The notes below the pieces were generated by a model. That model was not told where the DNA came from and did not search any database. It saw nothing but the letters and a program-made list of their open reading frames with translations. This document shows, one piece after another, positions 29,304-37,165 of a stretch of 64,000 bases of DNA. Position 1 is the stretch's first letter. Each line of letters opens with the position of its first letter. The translations under genes were made by a program, and so were the position numbers. This DNA is from JAXMAZ01 sp046350115. GTDB lineage: Bacteria > Planctomycetota > Planctomycetia > Gemmatales > Gemmataceae. The stretch lies in assembly GCA_046350115.1 (NCBI GenBank), contig JAXMAZ010000007.1:162253-226252 (forward strand), written 5' to 3'.

Positions 29304-30113
29304 CGATATTGCCCGGCGGCGCGGGAAGCGGTCTTGGAACCACGCGGCCCAGAGCGGCGCCTCGCGGGCGACGGTTCCGGCCGCCTGGTCGCCGTACAGG
29401 TAGAAGTTCAGCGCGACCATGCTCGGGCCGCCGCAGTTGAAGGCGCCGAGGGCGGCGATGCCCGGCCCAGGCTCGTCGAGCCGCAACAGGGCGTCGTACG
29501 GAGCCTCGGTGTAGTACTCCGCCACGCCGCCGAACGCCGGGACGCCCGCCGGCGCCGCCCACCGTTGCCCGACCGTCAGGCCGTTCACCCCCACGGCCGT
29601 GGTCAGCGCCTTCCAGGCCTCCGCCTCGGTCCCCTCGACCGGGACCACGAACTGCATGATCGTCGAGCGCTGGCCGCGGAAGTGGGTGAGGTAGATCCGC
29701 AGGGCGCGGAAAAACGCGAGGAAGGCGGCCATGCCGGCCTCGAGCTGGTTGTCCCAGTCGTCCGTGCTCGCGAACAGGCTCTGGACGAAGCGGACGACGC
29801 AGACGCCGCCGCCGCGGGCTTCCACGCTCCATTCGCTCGCGACGGGCGGCGAGCCGGGAGCGCCTTCGGACTCGGAAACCCACGCCCGCGGCGGGTCCCA
29901 GGCCGTCACCGGGGACCGGATGTCCATTCCCGGGCCGAAGGTCATCTTCACGGCGACGGGCTTGCCGTCGCTCTCCTCGAACTCCGCGGGCACCATCCAC
30001 GACGAGATCCCCGGCCCGGTGGCGATGGCCTGCCAGACCTCCTCCGGCGTGCCGGGGACTTCGATTTCGATCCGGGCGGACCGGCGGCCGGATGCTTCTT
30101 TCTTGACGCTCAC
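29300..30113 (-). CDS. SRPBCC/AHSA1-domain protein (activator of Hsp90 ATPase-like), frameshift near C-terminus
   Basis: About 270 residues, ATG 30113. It carries an AHSA1-type START fold (IEIEVPGTPEEVWQAIATGP; ISSWMVPAEFEE; KVAVKMTFGPGMDIR-like segment; WSVEARGGGVCVVRFVQSLF) followed by a second related half. Such proteins bind hydrophobic ligands, and the group is typically encoded with an ArsR regulator, as here. As given, the frame misses the TAG at 29300-29302 and runs on antisense through the inverted repeat and kinase gene to 28587. Removing one base in the CGCGCCGCCGGG run (about 29309-29320) restores a natural end in AGQYR. The coordinates assume that correction. Confidence 0.8.
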
Positions 30114-30230
30114 GACGACTCCTTGGAAGCGACAATGCTGGTGACAGTCAGTTCGCTAATGTTGCGCGCCGAGGCGCAATCGGACCCATGTTCGTCACTG
30201 CCCTCTTCGCGCCTTGGCTTTCGGTTTGCG

Positions 30231-31076
30231 TTACGGCTTGGCGTCGAGGAAGTCCGTCACCATCGGGACGATGACGGACATGCGCTGCATCAGCGTGACG
30301 TGGGTGGTGTCGGGCAAGACGGCCAATCGCGATGCGGACCGCGGCTTCATGTCGCCGTGGGTCTCCCCACCCTTCAGGCGAAACATCTCCGCGACGTGTT
30401 CGAGCCGCACGCCGTCGGCGTCGCCGTGGATGAAAAACATCGGCGCCGCGGTGGCCTTAAGCTTGTCGGCGCCGATGTCGTGCCCGTTCGAAGCCGCGGC
30501 GACGATCCGCCGGACGAACTTCGGAAAGTCGTCCGGCGTCGGGCTCAGCCTCTTGTACTCGGCTTCGACGGGCGAGCCTTTGAAGGCGTCCGCCGTGAGT
30601 TTCGGGATCGCATCGATCGCGTCCTTGACCATGCCGTCACGGCGGATCATGGACGAAATGACGACCACCTTCCTCACTTTGTCCGGATGGCGGATCGCGC
30701 ACTGCATCGCCACGCCGCCGCCCATGCTGTAGCCGATGAGGTCCGCCCGCGGGATCTCGAGCTGACCGAGCAGCGCCGCCACGTCGTCGGCGAGGTTTTC
30801 GGCGGTGATGTCGCGTGGGATGTCCGCCGTGCGCCCGTGGCCCTGCAGTTCGACGGCGATCACCTTCCGCGTCTTGGCGAGCTCGTCGATCCACCCGGCC
30901 CAGTTGTTGGTGATAGTCATGAACGCGCCGTGGAGCAGCACCACCGGTTCGCCACTGCCGTGGACCTCGTAGTACATTTTGACTCCGTTGACTGGCGCGT
31001 AGCCCGTCGTTGGTTTCTGCTGCGCCGACACGTCAGCCGGTACGAGCGTCATCAGGAAGATCGCTATTGTGCGCAT
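30231..31076 (-). CDS. Exported alpha/beta hydrolase
   Basis: A 281-residue protein with a short signal peptide (MRTIAIFLMTLVPADVSA). The fold markers are VVLLHGAFMT, nucleophile elbow GYSMGG (Ser117), acid in FIHGDADGV and histidine in DTTHVTLM. It is of the haloperoxidase/epoxide-hydrolase-like group; substrate unknown. It sits between the ArsR gene (49 bases) and the SRPBCC gene (118 bases) on the same strand, so the three are likely one transcript. Codon use is visibly less GC-saturated than in neighbours (many TCG, AAG, ATC mixed with GAA and TTC), which suggests a later arrival (inference). Confidence 0.88.
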   Translation of the reverse strand: MRTIAIFLMTLVPADVSAQQKPTTGYAPVNGVKMYYEVHGSGEPVVLLHGAFMTITNNWAGWIDELAKTRKVIAVELQGHGRTADIPRDITAENLADDVAALLGQLEIPRADLIGYSMGGGVAMQCAIRHPDKVRKVVVISSMIRRDGMVKDAIDAIPKLTADAFKGSPVEAEYKRLSPTPDDFPKFVRRIVAAASNGHDIGADKLKATAAPMFFIHGDADGVRLEHVAEMFRLKGGETHGDMKPRSASRLAVLPDTTHVTLMQRMSVIVPMVTDFLDAKP

Positions 31077-31124
31077 GTCCGATGCAACTCCGTTCGGTCA
31101 AGACACTGGTTCCAATTGCACCCG

Positions 31125-31751
31125 CTATGGGAGTCTTTCCCCTCCCCGAGGAGAAGAGGGGGCTGAGTCAGACGTCTGCGGCAGGGGGTGAGCCACGACC
31201 ACCAGGCGATGCGCGCGGCCGCCGGGCGCGGTTGCATCGTGGTACTTCGCAACGAGCTTCGTGACGGCCTCGGCGAGTTCGGCACTGAACGCCGCCCGGT
31301 CCGTCGGCGAGCGGAAGCGGATCTCGGTGTCCACGGCCAGGGTCGCCAGGCGTTTGCCCGCCGCGCCGGCCCGGCGAACGAGGTCGCCCACCTCGCGGAC
31401 GACCCGCGCCCCCAGGGCGATGAGATAGCTTGCGGACAGCCGATCGACGTCCCGGGCCGGGTCAGCGGCGACGGGACCCAAGGCGCTCGGCGAGACGACG
31501 TAGGACGCGGCCGACGCCACGAGCAGCCGTTCCGTCAGGCCGCCCCACTTGCGCTCCTGGGCCAGCCGCACCAGCCCGTGCCCCTCCAGCGCGCGGAGGT
31601 GATAGTTGACCTTCTGCCGGCCCAAGCCGACCCGCGTGGCTAACGTCGCCGCCGACGCGGGTGCGACCAACTCGGAAAGGAGTCGGCTCCGCGTCGGCTC
31701 CAACGCTACCGCCGCCGCCGCCGGATCTTCGATGACTTGGATGTCGAGCAT
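31125..31751 (-). CDS. ArsR-family winged-helix transcriptional regulator
   Basis: A 208-residue regulator. The N-terminal winged helix is PTRSRLLSELVAPASAATLA followed by RVGLGRQKVNYHLRALEGHG (recognition helix) and the wing LVRLAQERKWGG. The C-terminal half is a helical sensing or dimerisation region without cysteine metal ligands, so it is not a metal sensor. It heads an operon with the hydrolase and SRPBCC genes. Its ATG lies about 7 bases from the -10 box and has no room for a ribosome site, so the message is probably leaderless. A 20-bp palindrome overlapping the -35 box is the likely operator. Confidence 0.88.
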   Translation of the reverse strand: MLDIQVIEDPAAAAVALEPTRSRLLSELVAPASAATLATRVGLGRQKVNYHLRALEGHGLVRLAQERKWGGLTERLLVASAASYVVSPSALGPVAADPARDVDRLSASYLIALGARVVREVGDLVRRAGAAGKRLATLAVDTEIRFRSPTDRAAFSAELAEAVTKLVAKYHDATAPGGRAHRLVVVAHPLPQTSDSAPSSPRGGERLP

Positions 31752-31757
31752 GACCAG

Positions 31758-31786
31758 ACAATACCATTGACAACTTTTGTTGTCAA
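31758..31786 (-). promoter_or_regulatory. Sigma-70 promoter with overlapping operator palindrome
   Basis: On the minus strand, -35 TTGACA (31781-31786) and -10 TATTGT (31758-31763) are separated by exactly 17 bases. Transcription would start about at 31751, the A of the ArsR ATG, so the transcript would be leaderless. The palindrome TTGACAAC-TTTT-GTTGTCAA (31767-31786) covers the -35 and most of the spacer, ideal for repression by the ArsR protein itself. Confidence 0.85.
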
Positions 31787-32277
31787 GGACAACTCAACCG
31801 GCCGGCAGTGGTCGAGTGGTGGGGCCGGTCCCGTTCAAAATGACGCTGCCGTCCTTCCTCCATCACCCCCCGTCCTCCAGGACGGCGGGCTGGTCCGCAC
31901 CTTCGAACTTGCCCCGGACGGGACCGATCATGCTGCTTGCGAGACTGGTCGGGGGTGCCGGTCCGCTCACTCCCTTCTGGCCGGTTCGGTGTGCCACGCA
32001 CGCCGCATCGGGGCGGGGCGTCCCTCCGCCCGGCGCTCAAGCCCCGCTACCCAGCCCGCCGATATCCCCGGGTGGCTGGCACCGATGGACGCGGCGCCTG
32101 CCGGATGACACCGCCCGAGCGCGCCGACCGCTGGTGTCCGACCTGCGAACATGAAGGGGACATGTTCCGGGCCAGGAACAATCGGTCGAGGTTTCGGGCG
32201 GGAAGTTCGCCGAGACGAAGTGCCGCTGCCGGTCCTGCGCCCACAAGCGAGGCGGCCCGGCCGTAGGGAGGCAGGCG
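31787..32277. other. Intergenic region with no supported gene
   Basis: About 490 bases between the ArsR promoter and the AlkD-like gene. Short ORFs exist in several frames but none has a family signature, start site or consistent codon use. The stretch just before 32278 reads as KCRCRSCAHKRGG in frame with the next gene, cut off by a stop upstream. Possibly the eroded 3' end of an older gene. Confidence 0.5.
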
Positions 32278-33009
32278 ATGGCGAAGAAGGCCGCAGCCAA
32301 GACGCCGACGAAGCGCGCCGGGCCAGTCCCCGCGGCCAAGGCCCCGACTCTGGAGCAAGTTCTCAAGCGGCTCGAGTCGATGGGCAACGAGGCGACGCGC
32401 AAGCACAACGCCAAGTGGGGTGCCGGCGGCAACCAGTTCGGCGTCAAGCACGGCGACATCCGGGCGCTGGCGAAGGCACTCCCGTCCACCCCGGGGCTGG
32501 CCATGCCCCTGTGGGCGACCGGGAACGCCGACGCCCAGCTCCTGGCCGTCCTCCTGATGAACCCGAAGGCGCTGTCGGCGGACGACGTGGACCGGCTGGT
32601 GCGGTCGGTCAGCTTCGCCCACGTGGCGGACTGGCTCCACTCCTACGTCATCAAGCCGCACGCCGACAAGGACGCCCTCCGGGAGAAGTGGATGGCCGAC
32701 GGCGACCGCTGGGCGGCCCGCGCGGGGTGGGGCCTCACCGCCGGGCGGGTGAGAACGAGTCCGGAGGGGCTGGACCTGCCGGCCCTGCTGGACCGGGTCG
32801 AGGCCGAGATGGGGGACGCCGACCCGGTCGTGCAGTGGACGATGAACGGCACCCTCGCGGAGATCGGCATCCACAACCCGAAGCTCCGCAAGCGGGCCGT
32901 CGCCATCGGTGAGAGGCTGGGGGTCTTCCAGGACTACCCCTGCTCGAAGGGCTGCACCTCGCCGTTCGCCCCGATTTGGATCGCCGAGATGGTGAAGCGG
33001 CAAGGCTGA
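32278..33009 (+). CDS. DNA alkylation repair protein (AlkD-like HEAT-fold glycosylase)
   Basis: A 243-residue all-helical protein with a Lys/Ala-rich N-terminal tail (MAKKAAAKTPTKRAG), then the AlkD-family arrangement of HEAT-like helices: QFGVKHGDIRALAKAL, PLWATGNADAQLLAVLL, FAHVADWLHSYVIKPH, WAARAGWGLTAGRV. The Asp/Trp/Arg surface (WATGNxDAQLLA; WADxLHSY-like) fits enzymes that excise alkylated purines without base flipping. GGGAGG lies 7 bases before ATG 32278. It stands alone, divergent from the ArsR operon and convergent with hslU. Confidence 0.85.
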   Translation: MAKKAAAKTPTKRAGPVPAAKAPTLEQVLKRLESMGNEATRKHNAKWGAGGNQFGVKHGDIRALAKALPSTPGLAMPLWATGNADAQLLAVLLMNPKALSADDVDRLVRSVSFAHVADWLHSYVIKPHADKDALREKWMADGDRWAARAGWGLTAGRVRTSPEGLDLPALLDRVEAEMGDADPVVQWTMNGTLAEIGIHNPKLRKRAVAIGERLGVFQDYPCSKGCTSPFAPIWIAEMVKRQG

Positions 33010-33699
33010 GCGAGTGTCGTCGGGAGGGACGCGGCGGAGCCGTCCCGACGCCCGGATCCGGTCGTGGGCCGCCACCTGACACACGACATCGCCGCGTCCA
33101 CCGGGCGGGGCCGGTGCGGTTCACACAGCTCAGTCGCCCACGACCAGCTCGTCCGCCCTGCCCGTCACCTGTTCGGTTGTTGGGCATCCGGGCATCGCCC
33201 GCCCACGCCGGAAGACCTGGCGTGGGCGGGCGTAGCAACCGCGGCTGTAGGACTATTTCCCGATGCGGAAGCGGCGTCGCCGGGGCGCGGCACGCACGCC
33301 GTGCTTGAAATCTAGCGCAGACTTCAGGCGGGTGCCGCGGCATACCCGCAGTGCCGACGGCAGTTCCGGCACTCGCCCCGGGGGAACGGGTCGAGTCGCT
33401 CGCCGATCGCCGCCCGCAGCCCCTCGACGGTCCGCTCGGCGGCCTTCCGCAGCAGCCCCTTGGGGGTCGAGAAGGCGGCCGGGGTCGGGCCCACGCCTCG
33501 CGGACCGCGAACGCCCTCGCCGGCGGCGAGTACCCGCCCCCGCCGGCCCGCCGAATACCCCCTCACGGCCGGCCCGCCTGAGTTCACGCCCAGGGTACAC
33601 CCGCCCGAACCCTACCGCGACACCCGCCTGATGGCTGCTCTAGGTGTTGAGGGTTGGGAAGTCGCAAAGCCCACGGACGAACGTCCGTGGGCTTTCTGC
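33010..33699. other. 690-bp intergenic region; weak small ORF and a terminator-like palindrome
   Basis: Between the AlkD-like gene and hslU. A minus-strand ORF at 33324-33587 ends in LDPFPRGECRNCRRHCGYA, a Cys-rich piece that might be a small metal-binding protein or a gene remnant; there is no start signal. The segment around 33249-33280 (TTCCCGATGCGGAAGCGGCG) matches another intergenic site at 24209. The palindrome at 33666-33695 closes the region. Confidence 0.5.
33666..33695. terminator. Palindromic terminator-like repeat after hslU
   Basis: Arms AAAGCCCACGGACG / CGTCCGTGGGCTTT with a 2-base loop, 4 bases beyond the hslU TAA. It is a GC-rich stem with U-runs on both sides, hence bidirectional. 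It is the single-palindrome form of the CCCACGGAC family seen in the composite elements. Confidence 0.85.
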
Positions 33700-35040
33700 T
33701 TACAGGATGTACTTGCTCAAGTCCTCGGACCGGGCGATCGCCCCGATCTTCTCCCGCACCAGCGCCGCGTCCACCGACACCCGCTTGTCCGCCAGGTCCG
33801 GGCCGTCGAAGCTGACGTCCTCGACCACCCGCTCCAGGATGGTGTGCAGCCGGCGGGCGCCGATGTTCTGGGCCGTCCGGTTCAGCTCGAACGCGAGATC
33901 CGCGACCGCCTCCACCCCGTCCGGGGTGAACGTCAGCTCCACCCCCTCGGTCCGCAGCAGCTCGGCGTACTGCTTGGTCAGGGCGTGCTTCGGCTCGGTC
34001 AGGATGCGGAGGAAGTCGTCCCGGGTCAGGTCGGTCAGCTCCACCCGGATGGGGAAGCGGCCCTGCAGCTCGGGCATCAGGTCGGCCGGCTTGGAGACGT
34101 GGAACGCCCCGGCGGCGATGAACAGGATGTGGTCCGTCTTGACCGGCCCGTGCCGGGTGTTGACCGTCGTCCCTTCGACCACCGGCAGCAAGTCCCGCTG
34201 CACCCCCTGGCGGCTGACGTCCGGCCCGCCGGTCGGGGTCGGCCCGCACACCTTGTCGATCTCGTCCAGGAAGACGATCCCCTGGTTCTCGACCAGCTCG
34301 ACCGCCTGCTCGGACACCGCCGCCCGGTCGATCAGCGCCTCGGTCTCGGCCTCCAGTAGGATTCTGCGGGCCTCCTTCACCGGCACCTGCCGGGGCTGGG
34401 CGGTCTTGGGCATCATCTTGTCGAACATGCCCTGGAGGTCCACGTCCATGTTCTCCAGCCCGAGGTTGGAGAAGATCTGCACCGGCGAGGTCTTGGCCTC
34501 GACGGCCAGCTCGACCACCACGTCCTCCAGCTCGCCGGCGTCCAGCTTGGCCCGCTTCCGCTCGCGGACCCGCTGCCGCTGCTCCTGCTCCTCCTGTTCG
34601 GCTTCCGGCTGCCACGGGGTGGTCTTGACCGGCGGCACCAGCAGGTCGAGCAGCTCGGCCACCTTCTCGGCCGCCTTCTCCCGGACCTGCTCCTTGAGCC
34701 GCTGCTTGACCATCCCCACCGCGGCGTCGGTCAGGTCGCGGACGATGCTCTCCACGTCCCGGCCGACGTACCCGACCTCGGTGAACTTGGTCGCCTCGAC
34801 TTTGACGAACGGCGCCCCGACGAGCTGGGCCAGCCGGCGGGCGATCTCGGTTTTGCCGACCCCGGTCGGGCCGATCAGGATGATGTTCTTGGGGGTGACG
34901 TCTTTCCGCAGATCGGGCGGGAGCTGCTGCCGCCGCCAGCGGTTGCGGATGGCGACGGCGACCGCCTTCTTGGCGGCCGTCTGGCCGACGATGTACCGGT
35001 CCAGCTCGGCGACCGTCTGCCGGGGGGTGAGGTCGGCCAC
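33700..35040 (-). CDS. hslU: ATP-dependent protease ATPase subunit HslU
   Basis: A 446-residue AAA+ unfoldase that feeds proteins into HslV. The N-terminus LTPRQTVAELDRYIVGQ is diagnostic. Walker A GPTGVGKT (57-64), the pore motif in EVGYVGRDVE (GYVG), Walker B IVFLDEIDK, and the sensor and C-terminal region ending LSKYIL that docks into HslV are all present. The intermediate (I) domain is the charged Gln/Glu/Arg-rich stretch between. GTG 35040. It lies downstream of hslV, separated by a decayed inverted repeat. Confidence 0.97.
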   Translation of the reverse strand: MADLTPRQTVAELDRYIVGQTAAKKAVAVAIRNRWRRQQLPPDLRKDVTPKNIILIGPTGVGKTEIARRLAQLVGAPFVKVEATKFTEVGYVGRDVESIVRDLTDAAVGMVKQRLKEQVREKAAEKVAELLDLLVPPVKTTPWQPEAEQEEQEQRQRVRERKRAKLDAGELEDVVVELAVEAKTSPVQIFSNLGLENMDVDLQGMFDKMMPKTAQPRQVPVKEARRILLEAETEALIDRAAVSEQAVELVENQGIVFLDEIDKVCGPTPTGGPDVSRQGVQRDLLPVVEGTTVNTRHGPVKTDHILFIAAGAFHVSKPADLMPELQGRFPIRVELTDLTRDDFLRILTEPKHALTKQYAELLRTEGVELTFTPDGVEAVADLAFELNRTAQNIGARRLHTILERVVEDVSFDGPDLADKRVSVDAALVREKIGAIARSEDLSKYIL

Positions 35041-35072
35041 TCAGCTCGCTCCACGACAGGTGCGGTGGTTCC

Positions 35073-35181
35073 GTCGGGCGGGTCACGCCGGGCTTGGCGG
35101 GCGCCGCCCCGCCGAAACCGGCCATCGCTCGTTGTCCAGGCCGGCGGGTCGTCGTCGCAAAGCCTCCACGACCCGCCCTAC
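35073..35181. repeat. Decayed inverted repeat between hslV and hslU
   Basis: Outer ends GGGCGGGTC and GACCCGCCCTAC match the family at 22567 and 55943, but the left arm has diverged (CACGCCGGGC in place of the expected inverse). It separates two genes whose products act together, so it is unlikely to be a full terminator. Confidence 0.7.
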
Positions 35182-35184
35182 AAA

Positions 35185-35727
35185 TCACACGGCCGGCAGC
35201 TCCACCACTTCGATGTTCCGGTTGGTGTACACGCACAGGTCGCCGGCGATCTCCAGCCCGGCCCGGACCACCTCGGCCGGCTTCATCGGGGTGTGGGCCA
35301 TCAGCGCCCGGGCGGCCGACAACGCGTACGGACCGCCGGACCCGATCGCCAGCACGTTGTCCGTCGGGGCGATCACGTCCCCGGTGCCGCTGACGAGCAG
35401 CAGGTGTTCCTTGTCCAGCACCACTAGCATCGCCTCCAGCCGCCGCAACACCCGGTCCGTCCGCCACTCCTTGGCCAGTTCGGTCGCCGCCCGGGGGACC
35501 GACCCCTGGTGGTCCCGCAGCTTGGCCTCGAACCGCTCCAGGAGGGCGAACGCATCGGCCGCCGCCCCGGCGAACCCGGCCAGCACCTTGCCGTCGTACA
35601 GTCGGCGGATTTTGCGGGCGTCCGCCTTCATGACCACCTGGCCGAGCGTCACCTGTCCGTCCCCGCCGATGGCCGCCCCGGCCGCCGTCCGGACGGCGAG
35701 AATCGTGGTCGCCCGCAACCTGGCCAC
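35185..35727 (-). CDS. hslV: ATP-dependent protease peptidase subunit HslV
   Basis: A 180-residue proteasome-type threonine protease. The mature N-terminal Thr is Thr7 in RATTILAVRT, requiring removal of six residues rather than one Met. The conserved GDGQVTLGQVVMK block and the C-terminal ending IEVVELPAV (HslU-docking) are present. GTG 35727. It forms a double hexamer with HslU and degrades misfolded proteins. Confidence 0.97.
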   Translation of the reverse strand: MARLRATTILAVRTAAGAAIGGDGQVTLGQVVMKADARKIRRLYDGKVLAGFAGAAADAFALLERFEAKLRDHQGSVPRAATELAKEWRTDRVLRRLEAMLVVLDKEHLLLVSGTGDVIAPTDNVLAIGSGGPYALSAARALMAHTPMKPAEVVRAGLEIAGDLCVYTNRNIEVVELPAV

Positions 35728-35949
35728 GTGTAAGACCTCCGCCCGGCCGACGAATACCGTTTGCCCACCCGCTCACCGGACGCCGGCTGGCGCCCGGCTC
35801 GCCGCTCCGGCATAATACCCGGGGCGGCCCGGATGGGCAGACCGGTTCCCCGGTTCCGGCCCCACCGGGCTGGGTTCGGGCCTACAATACAGCAACCCGG
35901 GGTGAGGGCCGACCCCTGCCCCGATGACCGTACCTGGGAGGCGACTCCG

Positions 35950-37053
35950 ATGACCAAGTGGCTCGCGGTGGCGGCAGCCGGACTGCTCGTCGGGGCGTGC
36001 GCCCCGTCGGCCGTGGCCGCCGCCGGGGTGATGCGGGTGGACGACCGGGCCGGGGCGTTCACCGCCGACGGCGTCCAGAAGGCGAAGGACAAGTTCGCCG
36101 GCACCTCGTTCAGCGGCACCGTCCACCTGACGGTGGTGACGGTAGGGGCGAAGGACGTGCCGGGGTCGCTGAAGGCCGACTACGACAAGGCGGTCGCGGC
36201 CAAGGACGCCGGGCAGATGAACCGGGTGATGTCCGACTGGGCACGGGACGAGGCCCTGAAGGAGCGGGAAAAGGGGGTGTTCGTACTGGTGTACACCCAG
36301 GGGACGAGCGTGTTCGCCCGGGTCCACGCGGACAAGGCGACCGACCTGTACCGGGGGTTCACCAACAAGGACGACGACCAGGCGGCGAAGATCCTGTTGG
36401 ACGGGTTCCGGGCTGGCCGGGGCAAGGAGCCGGCCGCGGCCAAGCAGGCCCACGACGACGCCCTGGTCGCGCTGACCGGGTTCGTCACCGACCAGCTCAA
36501 GGACACGTCCGCCCCGCCGGCCGGGGCGGGCAACGGCCGGCAGGCCGTCGGGCACAAAGCGAACGCCGGCGGAGGGTCCAACGTGGGGAGCTACATCTGC
36601 CTGGGGCTGTGCGTCCTGCTCGGGGTGTGGCTGGTGATCGGCCTGGTCCGGGCGTTCACCGGCGGCGGGGGCGGCGGGTACGGGCCGGGCGGCGGGTACG
36701 GCCCCGGCGGCGGGGGCGGCGGGTTCATGAGCAGCATGCTCGGCGGGCTGTTCGGGGCCGCGGCCGGCATGTGGATGTACGACAGCTTCTTCCGCGATCA
36801 CTCCAGCGCGTCGGCCGCGGACGCCGGCGGCGGGTACGGCGGCGGGGCGGCCGACACCGGCGAAGGGGATTACGACCGCGGGTCCGAGGGCGGCGGCGGC
36901 GACTGGGGACGACGCCGGGGACGCCGGCGGCGACTACGGGGCGGCGACTTCGGCGGCGACGCCGGGGGTGGGGACTATGGCGGCGGTGACTTCGGTGGGG
37001 GCGGGGATTTCGGCGGCGGTGGGGACTTCGGCGGCGGCGGCGGTGACTGGTAA
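35950..37053 (+). CDS. TPM-domain protein with Gly-rich C-terminal tail
   Basis: A 367-residue protein: signal peptide or lipobox-like leader (VAAAGLLVGACAPSAVA, Cys about 17), a TPM/YgcG-type domain (MRVDDRAGAFTADGV...DEALKEREKGVFVLVYTQGTSVF), one membrane helix (YICLGLCVLLGVWLVIGLV) and a long Gly-rich tail with GGGDFGGGG repeats. TPM proteins are phosphatase-like or act in photosystem repair and membrane quality control; here the role is unknown. The tail contains an Arg patch (WGRRRGRRRRLRG) that reads DDAGDAGGDYG in the next frame: a pair of compensating one-base shifts. GGGAGG precedes ATG 35950. Confidence 0.85.
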   Translation: MTKWLAVAAAGLLVGACAPSAVAAAGVMRVDDRAGAFTADGVQKAKDKFAGTSFSGTVHLTVVTVGAKDVPGSLKADYDKAVAAKDAGQMNRVMSDWARDEALKEREKGVFVLVYTQGTSVFARVHADKATDLYRGFTNKDDDQAAKILLDGFRAGRGKEPAAAKQAHDDALVALTGFVTDQLKDTSAPPAGAGNGRQAVGHKANAGGGSNVGSYICLGLCVLLGVWLVIGLVRAFTGGGGGGYGPGGGYGPGGGGGGFMSSMLGGLFGAAAGMWMYDSFFRDHSSASAADAGGGYGGGAADTGEGDYDRGSEGGGGDWGRRRGRRRRLRGGDFGGDAGGGDYGGGDFGGGGDFGGGGDFGGGGGDW

Positions 37054-37060
37054 GCTGATC

Positions 37061-37165
37061 CAAGGCAAAAGGAAGCGGAGCCAAGGCAAAAGGAAAAGAA
37101 AAAAGGCAAAAGTAGAACCACACAGGGTTTCTACTTTTGCCTTTTTACTTTTTCCTTTTGCCTTG
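37061..37165. repeat. AT-rich inverted repeat (CAAGGCAAAAGG family)
   Basis: Arm CAAGGCAAAAGGAAAAG... (37082-37117) pairs with the inverse at 37129-37165; a half copy CAAGGCAAAAGG lies at 37061-37072. It is poor in GC in a very GC-rich window and sits between the TPM gene and hemC, overlapping the hemC initiation region. The U-rich right arm could act as a terminator for the TPM transcript. Confidence 0.9.

Noticed and set aside
33324..33587. Small minus-strand protein with CRNCRRHCGY
   Set aside because: No start site, no family match that can be seen, and an Arg/Gly/Pro-rich N-terminal half typical of chance frames. Left as a note in the intergenic entry.
35073..35181. The hslV-hslU repeat as a full terminator
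   Set aside because: The left arm is too diverged to pair well, and the two products must be made together.
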